Source of the DNA: Sphagnum compactum
Lineage: Eukaryota > Bryophyta > Sphagnopsida > Sphagnales
Reading direction: 5' to 3'
Length of the DNA stretch: 64,000 nucleotides
Assembly (NCBI GenBank): GCA_965153455.1
Contig: OZ234497.1
Span: 5,084,001 to 5,148,000, forward strand
Part shown: positions 1-12,689 of the stretch, one piece after another
Layout of the letters: each line of letters begins with the position of its first letter
Position numbering within the stretch: the first letter of the stretch is position 1
Position numbers and translations under genes: made by a program
Notes under the pieces: generated by a model
The model's database searches: none
Told to the model about the DNA's origin: nothing
Seen by the model: only the letters and a program-made list of their open reading frames with translations

Positions 1-313
1 GCTTGGGGTTGCGTCAGAACATGTTGGGTTACTAATGTTATTTAGCAAAATTTCACCAAAAACAATAACTCCAGGTTTGATTGCCTTAAAAAAAACTTGT
101 ATTTACATAATTAAAAAACCTAGACCTATTTAAAAAGGAGAAATAACCCAATGTAAGTTTAGGTTTAGTTTCAACAAAAGGTTAATGGCATAATTTCACA
201 ACCTTGCAAAACTTAATGTATAAACACATGGTTGATTCAAAAAACGTACAAACGTATTAAAATAAATAAAATTTAAAGGATGACAATTTAACACAAACTA
301 AATGTCAAAAAAT

Positions 314-662
314 TCCATCTCAACAACTGACTACTTGTAATAGGTTGGTTGTGGTGATGGGGGGTGTGTTTTAAAGGGGTGGAAGTCAAAAATAATTGGG
401 CCTATCATTATTGCCCAACTTAAGATAGAAGATGCTTACATCCTTTATAATGTAATTAAAATTCCTTGATAAAGAAAAATAACCAAGATAGAAATATGAG
501 GACCCTTTGGCCTTTTGAAGCTCCAAATGGCATTGGCACAACTGTGTAAGAAAACATCAACCTATTTGTGTAGACATCCAAATACCTCAATTGTTGAAGG
601 GAGTAATTGATCAGTGGGGTATCAATTGTGTCAGGGATGCCAATATTATGGAGTTCATTCAT
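314..662 (-). mobile_element. 3' fragment of REL-endonuclease-type non-LTR retroelement (copy D)
   Basis: On the minus strand this encodes a degraded piece resembling the C-terminal tail of the retroelement at 48.1-51.6 kb: a segment with YLDVYTNRLM, then PFGASKGQRVLIFLSWLF, aligns with YLDVYTKRFD...WSVKN...ILVTFLRQ of that copy. Nucleotides also match downstream, including the tract reading gttgttgagatgg on the minus strand of both. Only the 3' end is present and upstream sequence changes to an AT-rich simple repeat, as expected for a 5'-truncated or eroded copy. No function is expected. Confidence 0.6.
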
Positions 663-679
663 TTGAATGTTTATCCATG

Positions 680-1005
680 ACTTGTAATAAACTTGTACCT
701 AACCTTTAGTTTAGTTCCAGTTCATTTCATTCTTTGTTAGCTTATAGTTAATTCTTAGTTCACTTCTAATTCATTCTTAATTCACTTCTAGTTCACTCTT
801 AATTCACTTTTAATTAATTCCTAGCTCACTATTAATTAACTCTTAAATCATTTCTAGTTAACTTGTAGTCCATTTTCAATTTACTTCCAATTAATTCGTA
901 GTTGATCTCTAATTAACCCTTAATTCACATTGATTAACTATTAGTTTATTTTTAATTAAGTTTAAGTTTATTCTTAGTTGAATCTTAGTTCGTTCATAAT
1001 TCACA
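680..1005. repeat. Degenerate AT-rich tandem repeat (TTAATTCACTTCTAGTTCA-like)
   Basis: About 330 bp built of imperfect 9-11 bp units such as TTAGTTCACT, CTAATTCATT and TTAATTCACT. No coding potential. It abuts the retroelement fragment at 314-662. Confidence 0.6.
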
Positions 1006-4000
1006 CATGGGTGCACTTGGGCACACATGAATGAATATGGGCCACATGTAGATTAGAAGCTTTTTTATAAACTTCTTTGAACTAGGTGCCCAATGGGTAG
1101 AAATAAAGGTGGAATTCTCCATTACCATTAATATATTCAACATTGGTTTTGGGTATGTTTTCTTATCATAACCTTGTTCTATTTTTATTTCTTCCTTGCA
1201 ATAAAATCTTGTTGAATTCTTATTTCGCACATGTCATGTTCTTGTTTTTGTTTTCTTGTTTCACGATCTAGATTTGAGAAATTAGGCCTACTTTTGTCTT
1301 TGTTTTGGTTTAGGAAATCCCATAGTCTTGGTTATTTTTGTGCATGTAACAAATTCAGTAGCTTCTTTTTTTGGCTTGAGTTACATTCAAGGCAACAAAT
1401 CCTTGAGTTGTGCAAGATTGGGGAAATAAATCCACATAGGTTGGGTCAACTATGACAATGTCAAATAAAGTGTGAATTTTATCTTTGGTGAGCACAATGT
1501 CGAATCGTCATCGAAAGGAGTTGAATGTGAATAAAGGAAGCGCGCCCCTTGCCTATTATACCCATTAACTTCTTCAACCAATTACCATCATAGTCAGATG
1601 TCAGATTGCAGCTTATGAGACAGTTCCTCCTTCTACTCATACCAGCATGTGATTATCACATGTTTGTCATGGACAAATGCACAAGGAAACAGTAAAAACA
1701 TTTTTTTTCAACATGGTTGTTTATATGGTGCTAATGTTTTTCCTATATTTGTCTATACTCTGTGGGCAATTGGCACCATAAAAAAGTAGGTGAGGAGCAG
1801 TCACATATTCAAATTGGAAGCGAAGAAGCTATTTGGCCCTCCATGCTGCTTCAGTTGTTACTGGTCATGTATTTGGACATGCATATATACAGTGACAAAG
1901 ACCTACCAAGGGAGGTACTGATACTATCCAGCTCCAGGGTCAGCTATTTAGTTTGGGCCTTAGTTATTGCAACTTCACCACATTAATTTATGTTCATTTT
2001 CTTATGTTGCATTTAGGCATGAATCTAGCAAGATATCTAGATCATCTGCCTGTTCTTGCTCAGTTCTCAACATAGATTGACAGGTTGAACGGGTAAGGAA
2101 GCAAATCAGAAGAAAGAATCTTCCTTATTAGCTCAGTGAACTGCATTCTGTGTGGACTGCCAGCCATGTATCAGAATCTGCCTGCCCATGAATGGGTGAT
2201 GGCTATCATTAGTGTTTTGTCTAGGATAACTGAAGGATGAAATCCTCCAAGCACTTGATTTCAAGGCTACTTCTTTGACATAAATTTTGAACCACCACCC
2301 ATTTTGAACAAAATTGCAAACCCAAGATCAATGAGCTTTTTTCACTTATGAGAGCAAAACTCTCTGGTTTACTAGTGGCTTGCAATCACAGTTGGCAATT
2401 GTTTTGCAGAAAGAACCATCTTCATACTAGTGGTGGGTATTCTTCAAAGCGTGAGTTCTTTGCTTTTAAGTTCTGGGTTTTTTCTTGGGAGTTGGTTATA
2501 GTTGTTGTCTGTGAAAGTCTGCTGTGACCTACCATGTAGCTATATTATTCTTGTGCCATGATGTATCCTCCAAAGACTATGAAGAGGGTTTTCTGTTTGG
2601 AGGCTGGAGTTTGTGGGGACACTGGCTAGAGTGAACCAAATCCACTATTCTAGCATGCTCTCACGATTGTGGAACTTTTTTTTCATTTTTTTTCAAATTT
2701 TCAAAAGCAGGGATTTTATGGGTGAAAACCCATTTACATTAGTAGATTTTTAAAGAAAAATCTCCAAAATAAATAAATTTTCACCATAAAAACTCAATTT
2801 GCAATATGTCTTGTAACATAATTTGTAATAAAATCATGAGAATTTCTCCTTCAAAATAAATCACCTAGTGTTAAAATGCTTTTCAAATCTACCTTCTACC
2901 TGCTTTTTGGAAAATTGTCAAAAATCGTGAACTATTTACTTTATGATCCTTTCATGCAAAAATTTTCAACAAGAAGCCATGTGAATAGCATGACTAGTTG
3001 GGATCCATGTGACCACCTTGCAAGTGATTATGGGTTTACTTTGCGAATAGTCCATGTTAGATGTCATCTTCCCAAGCATAATGTACTTTATCAATCCAGG
3101 CCCATATTTTATGTCCAAACATTTGGTACATTTCACAATGCAAGCAATTTCGTAAGCAAATTCATCCCTTCACATATGTTTAGTATTTGTGTGTAATTTT
3201 CTATTTGATACTTGCATAATTTTTTTTGTTTTTGTAGGTTTCTAAATCATTTTTCATTTCAATCAAACTTTAATTTCTCACCTTTTTTTTTGGTTAATGT
3301 TTTTGTTCACCATGATATATTCTGATTTTCAATGAACTTACATGGAATTGGGAGGGGTAGTAGTTTTTTTCCACTCCCAAAAAACAAGCAAAAAGTTTAT
3401 GTACTAAAAAGGCTCCATAAATGTTGTGGAAAAACAACATAAATTGAAAGGAATATTTGTTCAAACACCATGACGTTATAAAAACCAATGCATGCCTTCC
3501 CAGTTATTTTCAAACCCAAAATGAAAATTGCAAAAAACTTAGAGAGAAGAGTAATTCACATGTAGAAATCTTTGAAATTCCCAATACCAAAACACACACA
3601 CTTGGGCAAGGTTCACGACTTACCTAAATCTTTAACCAACATTTAAGTGCACAAATTTGTCAATTTGACTTGACAAGATCCAATTTTAGAATGCAAGAGG
3701 TATAGGCTTATATATAGAATACTAGAATTTACATGTGAAAATATAACAAATATTCAACTGGACAATTACATAATCAAGCAAAGCTCTTCAAGATTCAAAT
3801 TAGTAGTAAATTCAAAGTAGTAACTAGAATGATTATTTATTATTAAAACATGTGTTTGAAATGAGTTACATGATGAAATGAAATTCATGTATTTGATTTC
3901 ACAAACAGAAGATCACAATTTGGTCAAAAACAAAGACATGTGCAAATTACAAGCTCTTGTGATAGCAAATGTTAAACAGAAGACTTTGTTTAAAATCTTG

Positions 4001-4049
4001 ATCACCAATTCACACAAAATAGTTCATAAATTTACCAAGATAGCTCAGA
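1006..4049. other. AT-rich intergenic DNA, nothing recognised
   Basis: Short open frames here (longest about 106 codons at 2876-3196) show no domain, no family resemblance and no flanking exon structure. Homopolymer A and T tracts are common. The last part is the 3' flank of the P450 gene that ends at 4050. Confidence 0.5.
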
Positions 4050-6293
4050 TCAATGGTAAAAGTGGGGATGTAACCTAGGATGTGCCTTTGCACATAGTCC
4101 TTGCGTTTTCTTCAGAGTTAGACCAAAGGTTTCAGACATGTCAAGCTTCATGGGTTCTTGTTGCAAATTTTGGGGGAGGGTCCAATCAAAACTTTGAAGA
4201 AGATTTGCTAAAACGATTTGAGCAAACAAGATTCCCAATGGACGTCCTGGACATGCACGTCGTCCAGTCCCAAATGGCAAGAGTTCAAAGTCGTGGCCAT
4301 GCACATCAATTTCAGGATGTTGTTGCATGAAACGATCAGGATCAAATTCCAACGGCTTTTCCCAGATATTAGGATCACGCCCCATCGCCCATAAATTCAC
4401 GATCAATCGAGTATTAGTAGGTAAGTTGTAACCTTCAACTTGGCAAGGTTGAATCGAGCGATGAGGAACCAGAAGGGGACCAGGAGGATGGATGCGAAAG
4501 GTTTCTTTTAGTATAGCTTGAAGGTAAGGGAGATGCTGAAGATCTGATTCACTAACTAAACGATTGGTACCCACTACAGTGTCCAACTCCTCTTGTGCAC
4601 GTTTCATAATGTCAGGATGTCGCAAGAGTTCTGCCATCACCCATTCCAATGTGACATAGGATGTGTCTGGAAAAAAACACCAAAAATTTGAAATATTATG
4701 TTAATTTGAATTCAATGATTATGTACAACAATTGTTCCTGAACATTAATACTCATTAAAATAATCCAAATATTTAGATAAGATAAATAACCAAAATATAA
4801 GAAATTGTGATAACTAGTGATGGTTGTAGTTTGGTACCTAGCCCCGCTGCCAACATGTCCTGGTACACAACACAAATGTATGTCACTTGTTTTGTTAAGG
4901 AAATTTAGGTGTACATCCACCATAACAATATTGAGGTTGAATCACAAAAATTGTTGCAACATGTTTACTTTTGAACACATGAATGAAATGTAATTCAAAC
5001 ACATACGATTGAATCATGCTTTTTTTTTATAATCAAACCTAATAATAGATCACTCACCGTTATAATAGCTTGAATTGTGTCATCCGAAAGGTGTCCAGTC
5101 CCATCTTCTTGAGGCATAGTCAATAACACATCCACAAAGTCTTTAACCGTAGAATTGTCAACAACATTTGGATTTCTCCTATGTTCATCAATGATTTGTT
5201 GGAGAAATGTTGATAATTTGGTGTGCAATGCTTGTAAGGAAGCATCAATCCCTTGAAGCTTGGTCACCCACTTTAAGTAAGGGATGTAATCAGCAATAAT
5301 GAAAACACCATACCAATGAAATAATTCATCGACTGTTTCTTTGAACCACCGTGTTTCTCTTTGGTTTGTTCCCACTCCGCAACACCTAGTTCAAAAAAGA
5401 ATGCAAATTGATCATTCACTGCCATGCACATGAATAAAAAATAAGGAAAAAAACATACATAGGTTTTCATCACAAACGTTGTGTGGTGTTAATGTTTGAG
5501 CTAGCCATTTGAAAGGTTAAAACAAGCACTGTCTTACCCATGTATATTTTGACAAAAAACAAAGATCATCTAGAATGACTCTAGTTTGATAATATCATTA
5601 TTATGCTTCTAATTCCCAAATTTGTTGTATGATTTTTTTCAACATTGAAGCTATTAAAACTTTGTAAGAAGAAACATACCTTTTCCTAAACAACATTTGA
5701 GTGATATTATTGGTGGAGACTGATGACAATTTGAAGTTGAGATCTATCACTTTGTCGTCTTGGGCCTCCATATAAATGTCTTTGATCATTGCATGAATTT
5801 CTGCTGTTCTCATGGGTTGGAACAATTGCAATCGTTTTGTCGTAAATAATTCATTCACACAAATCCTTCGAACATGTCGCAAAGTAGAACCTGAAATTAC
5901 TACGATGCTTGAATTGTTGGTCAAAATATTGAAAGCAAGTGAAGCAGGACGAGCTTGAAACACATGATCTTGGGTTTTGAGAAACTCTTTGGCTAGTGCA
6001 GGCGAAGATGCCACCACAGTATGGGTGGAACCAAGTCGAAGATACACAAGTGGCCCATACTGTTCAGCAAAACGTGCTAATGCTATGTGTGGAGACTTTC
6101 CCAACATGAACAAATTACCCACAACAGGCCACGGCCATGGCCCTGGAGGCAGCTTCTGAGACTTCCTCAAACCAAACCTCTGGAGAACAACAACCAAAAG
6201 TATCAACAATAATAAAGGAGTTATAAGGAGCCCCAAATTATCTTGCAGCCCTCCTTCTAATTGCAATAGGTGAAACATAGACATGACTCCCAT
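4050..6293 (-). CDS. Cytochrome P450, CYP71 clan (A-type), four exons
   Basis: Haem-thiolate monooxygenase, expected to be ER-anchored and to hydroxylate a specialised metabolite with electrons from NADPH-P450 reductase. Exons on the minus strand are 6293-5680, 5385-5058, 4859-4838 (22 nt) and 4666-4050; all introns are GT-AG and the joined frame is 527 codons including the stop, normal for the family. Seen in the protein: an N-terminal hydrophobic anchor (about residues 17-38), the hinge PPGPWPWPVVGN, the I-helix AGLDTS (assembled across the 22-nt exon and exon 4), ExxR as KETFR, a PDRF motif, and the haem loop FGTGRRACPG with the Cys ligand. All catalytic signatures are intact and no lesion was seen, so it is probably functional. 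It resembles flavonoid-hydroxylase-like and other plant A-type P450s; the subfamily and substrate cannot be told by eye. Confidence 0.9.
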
Positions 6294-7090
6294 AGTTGCT
6301 CTTGCTGAAGACTGTTGTTCAACACTTAGAACTGCAAAAGCTCTCTTGTATTAAAGTACATATCAGGAAGTGGGTGAGTACTGAGCAAACTGTAAATGAC
6401 ATAGAACTTCAATGTAATGTTCTCCTCAAAAGTGTACTATGCCTGCATTTAAGACCCTCCTGGGTGATTTAACGTTAAATTCAGGGGGAATAATGAAGCT
6501 CGGTTGCATTGCGACAGACATCAATGGCGTTAAAGTCAGGGGGAATAATGAAGCTCTGTTGCATTGGGAAAGACCTCCATGACGTTCAACTTACTACTTT
6601 GTCTTTAATCGGGGATGATGGTGTCGTCATAATTACGTCTGGGCTACTAGCTACAGCTTTTAAAAGAGTTCTGTCAAACATGTCAGAGAAACTGTCAATG
6701 CTGATTCGGCTGCATGGAAAAATTTAAGAAAGACTGCCGTCTTTACTTTGTCTTCCCTCCCTGTGTAAACATAGGGGGATGCTAAATACTAAATACTCCC
6801 CACCCCCATCGAGCTCTGTCCAGTGCTTGTTTTTCTTGTCTTCTTGCACATGTTTCTTTTTCAGTCCTGCATAAAACCACGCAGCATGGTTCTACATGTT
6901 GTTTTAATTCTGCAAAAGAACTTTGCAATTTTGTTTTAATTTAAGGACCTATTTTACGTTTTGCAGCAGCTCAACGGATTCCAAATCTGAACCTTCCAGC
7001 TGTAGAAGGTGCTCCAGACGACTGCCAAAGATCCATATGCTGAGAAAAACATGATTTCTTTAGTATTCGAATAAGTTATCACAAACTTCA
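6294..7090. other. Upstream region of the P450 gene
   Basis: Minus-strand promoter side of the P450. A TATA-like ctttaatac lies roughly 55 bp upstream of the start codon on the minus strand, which is only suggestive. It also holds the short tandem duplication listed separately. No coding sequence recognised. Confidence 0.4.
6473..6582. repeat. 55-bp imperfect tandem duplication
   Basis: Two adjacent copies with period 55: both contain cgttaaa.tcagggggaat followed by aatgaagctc and gttgcattg. It lies about 200 bp upstream of the P450 start codon. Confidence 0.8.
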
Positions 7091-7476
7091 GGCCCGTGTT
7101 ACACTAAGAGTCAGGGTAGATGTTCAACCTGAATCAAGCATTCTTATCGATGCAAAAGTTGAAATCAGCCCCCACGGGCTTTACTCTAGGAGTGAAGGCA
7201 GAACTTTAAAAAAATCCAATTTGCAATTTGCCCAAAGTTACTAATAAATGCTGAACTTTATGGCCTTGTGTTGACCCGAAGGCTGGAAAATACATACCAT
7301 CAAATTTGGGAGGCCAATTTGCAACCCTTGGGGACTAATGTTTCAGCATTTATTAATATCCTGCCCGATCAATGTTCTAGCACTTATTAGTAACTCGGGG
7401 CTAAACAACGAGCCAAAAATGCTCAAACTTGGCCCTGAAGTTTTTTTCAGCCCTGACTTCTAGTGTAAAGCAGGCC
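7091..7476. mobile_element. MITE with imperfect terminal inverted repeats
   Basis: The left end reads ggcccgtgttacactaagag and continues tcaggg. The right end, reverse complemented, reads ggcctgctttacactagaag and continues tcaggg. That is about 26 bp of TIR with five mismatches. Length is about 386 bp with no coding capacity, so it is a non-autonomous DNA element. Target-site duplication is not clear (tca versus tta at the borders), so the superfamily (PIF/Harbinger-like or hAT-like) is undecided. Confidence 0.7.
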
Positions 7477-7985
7477 TTAGAGTATGTCCAATACATGAGT
7501 ACTTCAGTGGTCACAGGTGTCAGAGTGTGATGACCACCATGCTGTGACCATGCTGTGGCTATGATAGTCTATTTTAAGACCACCAAGTTAAAATCTAAGA
7601 TCATGAATAACGCGTGATGAGAACCTAATCTGAAAGAAAAACACAGTAAATCAAAATCAAGGATGGGAACCCATCCATCAAAAGTACAAGGCAAATGAGA
7701 ACACAACCCAAAGAGAAAACAAAAGCAAACAATAAACAAAAAAGAATCAGGTAAAAACCCTATGCAAAGAGGACTCATGATTAAAAAATGACAATCAAAC
7801 AATAACAACCAAGACCTAAGACGAAAGAAAGTTTTTGTTTCTATTGAAATTTAGAAGATATTATGTCAAGAGAACTTATCCAGAACTTTGTTTAAGCATT
7901 AGTCAACTTGGAGGTTATGTCTAGATTGGGTAGGTAACATTGTAGGTAAGACACTAAACGACAACCCTCAACAAGCACTGTCAGT

Positions 7986-8058
7986 CACAAAGAGTGGCCA
8001 AGAGTGCTCAGCCCTGTGAGGAACCACCTGGTTCTCACAGGGCTGAGCACTCTTTGTG
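7986..8058. repeat. Long near-perfect hairpin
   Basis: The left arm agtgctcagccctgtgagga followed by acca pairs with the right arm tggttctcacagggctgagc followed by actct. The only interruptions in the inner stem are one bulged base and a 2-nt loop. The outer arms caca-aagagtg pair again after a 10-nt insertion on the left arm. It could be the collapsed TIRs of a small element or a foldback RNA precursor; no conserved miRNA was recognised. Confidence 0.75.
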
Positions 8059-9600
8059 AAAGAAAGTGAAGAATCTTTTGGAAATATTTTGGAATGTTCT
8101 AGTTTTCAAAATGAAATCTTCAAAATAAATTAATTAGTTGACAGGCATGTGCTGAAGCCGCCCCTTGGACTACAAATTCCAAAGGGGCCACATACTTGGA
8201 TTTTTTCTTTTTAGAATGGGTGACATTATATAAGTGTATCACAATTACTGGTCATCTTCAGATTTCCAAGGGCACATATGCAATACTTTTTTGTTGGTCC
8301 TCTCCTTATGTAATAAGCATCCGATTATGCATCGTCATTGCATCAATGACACAAAATCTGATCAAGAGATTTTACTTCATGAGTCAGCAGCCGTGATAGT
8401 TTAGTGGTTTCCAAATGGGTATGTAGCATCACAAACTGATGTGTACGCTTACGTCAATGGAGATGCAGCTATGTCCTTTTTTAACATGACAACATGATAA
8501 TGTCATGTGGGGCATGAAGCTTATGGGCAAGTGCGAGGTCATTACCGAAATAAATGCACATGAGGTGTGAACCAAGAGCAAGCACAATTTCAGTAATTCT
8601 CCTGCCCACAAGCTTTACACAGCATAAAAAACAATGCAACCTTTAGAGAGCAGGGGCTTTAGGATTTTTGTAAAACGCAGCATGAATACAAAACACCCAC
8701 TCCAGAGGGGGAGGAATAATTGTGCACTAGAACATGCCTTGTAATTACACTCCAAGAATTCTAAGAGGTTTTTTATGTAACATTTAATATCAATAATAAA
8801 GAACATTGTGCATTGGAAAAGAGGCAATGTTTTTTTGGTCAATTTTGTGACGTGACCCTAACACAATGTATTCATTGGGACTTTAAAGTTTTATTTTTCT
8901 CATGACAACTTATTCATAACTTCAGTATTGTTGTTGTGAAAATGGTTGAACATTAAGTCCTCCTAGTTTTTCTAAGTCTAAAAATCATAGGCATTACAGG
9001 CCATAATTTCCTTCCCACGTCTTTTTTCATCTTGTCATTTTCCCTTTGGGCAGTACATTATGTTCTTTCACACCTCTCTCCTTTTTTCTCAAAACTTACC
9101 TTGCCTTCCACAGGGTACTACCATCCAAGAGTCTGTCGGGCATATCTTTCCTCATCTGGGTCTTTATGCAAGACCTCCTCAGCTCACACTTGGGGGCCTT
9201 GTTTTGGTAATGGCCCCATTCTAAGGCTTTACCTACACTTGTAATTGTGATTTGAGAGTCTAGACAATGAATTAGATCGATCAATCAATCATTATTATGA
9301 CTATATACTATATACCTACCCAATAGGAGATTTGGAAAATTACTATTTAACAAAGCTTCATTTTACTGGAATTGAGAGCGCATTTAGCTTTAGTTTGTGC
9401 AAACCATGATTCCAAGCCCACAACCTTTGGGCTTTATCGGAGTCGAGCTCAGCTCTACTTCATGTGGGCCATTGGATAAAACCCACAAGGGCTTTAAGGG
9501 AATCAATCCTGCACTTAGATGTGTCTCACATGGGCCACAACTCTGCCTCACATGGGCCATTATTATGCAAGGCCCATAATGCACACTATTAAATTATTAT
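8059..9600. other. Intergenic DNA
   Basis: No gene recognised. At 8390 a stretch gccgtgatagtttagtggtt resembles the 5' half of a plant tRNA (D-arm and A-box region), but no matching 3' half or B box follows. Around 9030-9290 a C/T-rich segment with short open frames on both strands shows no family resemblance. Confidence 0.4.
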
Positions 9601-12525
9601 TGTCCAACTAGGTTTAGCAATGACAACATCCACCAAGGTATGAAAATTGTCTCTGGTGATGACAATATCCACTCGTCTTCATGTGTGGCAGGGGAAAAGG
9701 TGAGAAATCTCTCTATGTACATGAGCTTCACTCTCCAATGCGATAATCACAATGGTATCTTGAAGTGTATCATGGGCTGTAATGCGTTCATTTTCGCACG
9801 GGCAACGTAACAAATGGATAACCAAATCATCGATGGTATGATCACATTGGCATCATGAAAAATGTGGAACTATAGGATGTGGTATATCGAGACAAATACA
9901 GAGTGTTGTAAGAAAATGGGTGGAGGATAAATGGAATGAAAGGGTGTTAGGATGAGCTAATAACCAAGCCCTTATCGCTAGACTTGCATAGGAGCGAAGA
10001 TGTGTTCGCACAACATCTCAAGGAGCATCTGCTAGAAGTGAAATAAATTCTTGCTTATGTAGTTGGTCCATCAAAATAACACTACATTTGAGGATAGGAT
10101 TACATTACTAGACTCTCGAAAGGCAAAACATATGATCGAACGACATAAAGTAACATCGCATGAGTATCTCGTAATGCAACCTGGAAGGGATAAATACTAG
10201 TTTCTACATGTGCCACTGTAGGGCGACCATCCTACTAGAAACGAAAGACTAATGCAGGAGCGATCAAAGTCGAACATCCTAAAAAGGCAAAGGCAACAAA
10301 TCGGACGACTGAAGGAAAACCTAGCCCCTCTAAAGAAATAGGAAGAGTGACCTAACGATGAACCAAATGGTCCATTATAATGCCAAAGGATCCTGACCCT
10401 AATAGTTTTTCTAACATAACTATGGTACAAGCATCAAACTCAATATAACGCTACAAGATACTTGGTGATGGAAATACAATATGTTGTAAGTAACTCGGCC
10501 ATTGGGCATAACAAAGTGAAAGCATTACAAAAGTTATTTGAAGATCTGCGAGCATAGGAAGGCTAGTGATCGTGTTAAGGTCCTCTTAAATCGTCTTTGA
10601 TACGAAGGACTCCACAAATGGCAAAGAACGCATTGGGGCACCTAGAATACAAAAATCGGACTCAAGTGTAACAAAACCTAGAATAAGTGATATAGACTGG
10701 TTTAACCCCTGTGGAGACCAAGTGACACACTTTGTCGCTACACTAAAAGTCCCAATGCGCCAAATGTTTCCTGTAATTACAAAAAAACAGGTAACACATC
10801 CGAGGCAGGACCAATTATGTGCATATCATCTGCTAATGAAAGAAAAACACAAGTAGGGTGGGTCGCTATAGTAGGATGGAAAACACAAAGATCAACTAAT
10901 GTAAACAACACTCCTCCCAAAGGATCCCCTTGTTGTGTACCAAACTCAGATGAAATGACAATGAAATCCCCATGCTTAAAAGCCTTTGAAAAATATAGTG
11001 GAAATGGGCATGCATAAAACCGACAAACAAATGGGAAAAGTTGATCCAGGCTGCCAATAAAAAACCATACCTCTCCTAAAAAATGGTTATTTGAAATACT
11101 AAATTAAATGCATTTCAAACATCCACCTGTAATACCACCCACTCTGAATGTAGATCCAACATAGCTCTAACCCCATGAACCATTGTCTCGCACTCATTTA
11201 GCATTACCATTCCAAATTGGTATGGACTAAAATAATCTACAAATGTATACTTAAACTAAATAGCCAGTGTACACATGACTAATTGATAAATCACCTCTCC
11301 AATTACGATGGGTTGAATGCCTTTGGCTTATTCTTCCAAAGCGAATAGTTGTGATGCAACAAGTAGGTGTGATACTAATGGAGGAACATTACCACAAACG
11401 ATGTGCCCACATATTTCCAAAAAAAAAATCAAAGCCACTAGCAAAGTTGTCGGGGACAAAATAATCCCTGAAAAGTTCATACACCATACTCAAAGGACTG
11501 CCAAATGGAAGATGTGGAGAACATGGCAACATAGAAATAAATGCCTCTCTATCCAAAACAAGATTCGTCTCTGGATGAAAATCGTCAACAAAAAGGAAGA
11601 GGTCAACCTCAGCCAATGGATGAAGATGCCAAAAGGCCACAATGGTCTCAACTGATGGGGCCACAAGAGTGTTGTGAGCCAATGTGCGCACTGCTCGAGC
11701 ATACTCCCCTACATGAACAAATGCCCGTGTGTGACACAATTGTGCCAATGGAGGTGGAGTAGGATCTGGTGCCATCGCTAAAGATCTTTGAAAAGCCAAT
11801 GCATGTGCTGTGATTATTTGCTCCTCTTGTAATGTTTCCCAGTCCCCTGCCATGTACCGACATAAACAAGTGCACGTCCCTTGGTGGCCTTTCTCACCAC
11901 CCCATGGCGAAAAATGACAAATACCAAGAATGGAAAAGCAAAAATGCATGCCATGCTACTATGTTGGATGGATCGATAGCCAACCAAATTAAGGGGAGGT
12001 GCAAAACACATTGAACCTCAACACGAATAACATATGGAATATGATGGTATGAGCGGGGGCGTGGTAAACCAAGTTGGAAATCATCAATGATATCTAATGA
12101 TGCAATCCATGTCCAAGCCGAAGGAGGAAAAGACAGTAATGTCGAAGGCATCAACACCCTAAAAGTTGATGATTGCATGTGTGCGGTGCGTGACGTGCTA
12201 AACCTGTTCCTTTTACATATTAACCACCACAACCAGGACAAGGAACACACAGACACTACTGATGGGATGGATGGGCCCCTGGTGTAGGTATAGATGATTG
12301 AAGATTAACCCATGGCTAATGAGGTAGAAAAGGTGTGAAATGTGTGGACAAACTAGGTGTAATTGAAGAGGCTAAATGAGGCAAAGTAGATGTGTTAGGG
12401 ATCATCGGATGAGGGGGTGGAGATGTGTCAAGACAATCCATACAAGTCATCACAATATCAAAATCTTGTTGTGATATTCGTTGACATTTTGATGACTGTG
12501 AAACTAGTAATCTTTGATGAAACAC
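9601..12525 (-). mobile_element. Decayed R2-like non-LTR retroelement (copy A)
   Basis: Minus-strand remnants, split by stops and shifts, read in the order expected of a non-LTR element with a restriction-like endonuclease. First comes a C2H2-type finger (CPGCGG, then YVKGTGLARH, then HTCNH) near 12,250-12,170, with one stop. An RT N-terminal region follows in an open 186-codon frame (11,949-11,389, with PLSMVYELFRDYF). Next are RT motif B as QQGDPLGGVLFTL near 10,945-10,905 and motif C as LADDMHIIGP near 10,842-10,802. A cysteine-histidine motif (CCQCDHTIDD, then HLLRCPC) lies near 9,850-9,790. Last is RRRVDIVI, then TLVDVVIAKP, near 9,690-9,600, which looks like the start of a restriction-like nuclease. 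The finger-RT-CCHC-nuclease order is that of R2/NeSL-type elements; assignment to that group is inference. Not functional. Confidence 0.65.
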
Positions 12526-12689
12526 ATGCTTAACTTTAAAGGTACTTTGCTCAAATCAAAATTCCAATCAAAACATCCCATGTTTTAATTTAGATTTCTC
12601 AACATCCATATTAATCATAAAGCACAATTTGCCATGATTAAAATGTTATTAAAGTGGCATCACATAGGCATATATGAAAAAAATGTAGT

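Noticed and set aside
11317-11762. Plus-strand open frames of 112 and 73 codons
   Set aside because: Antisense to the reverse-transcriptase remnant of copy A on the minus strand.
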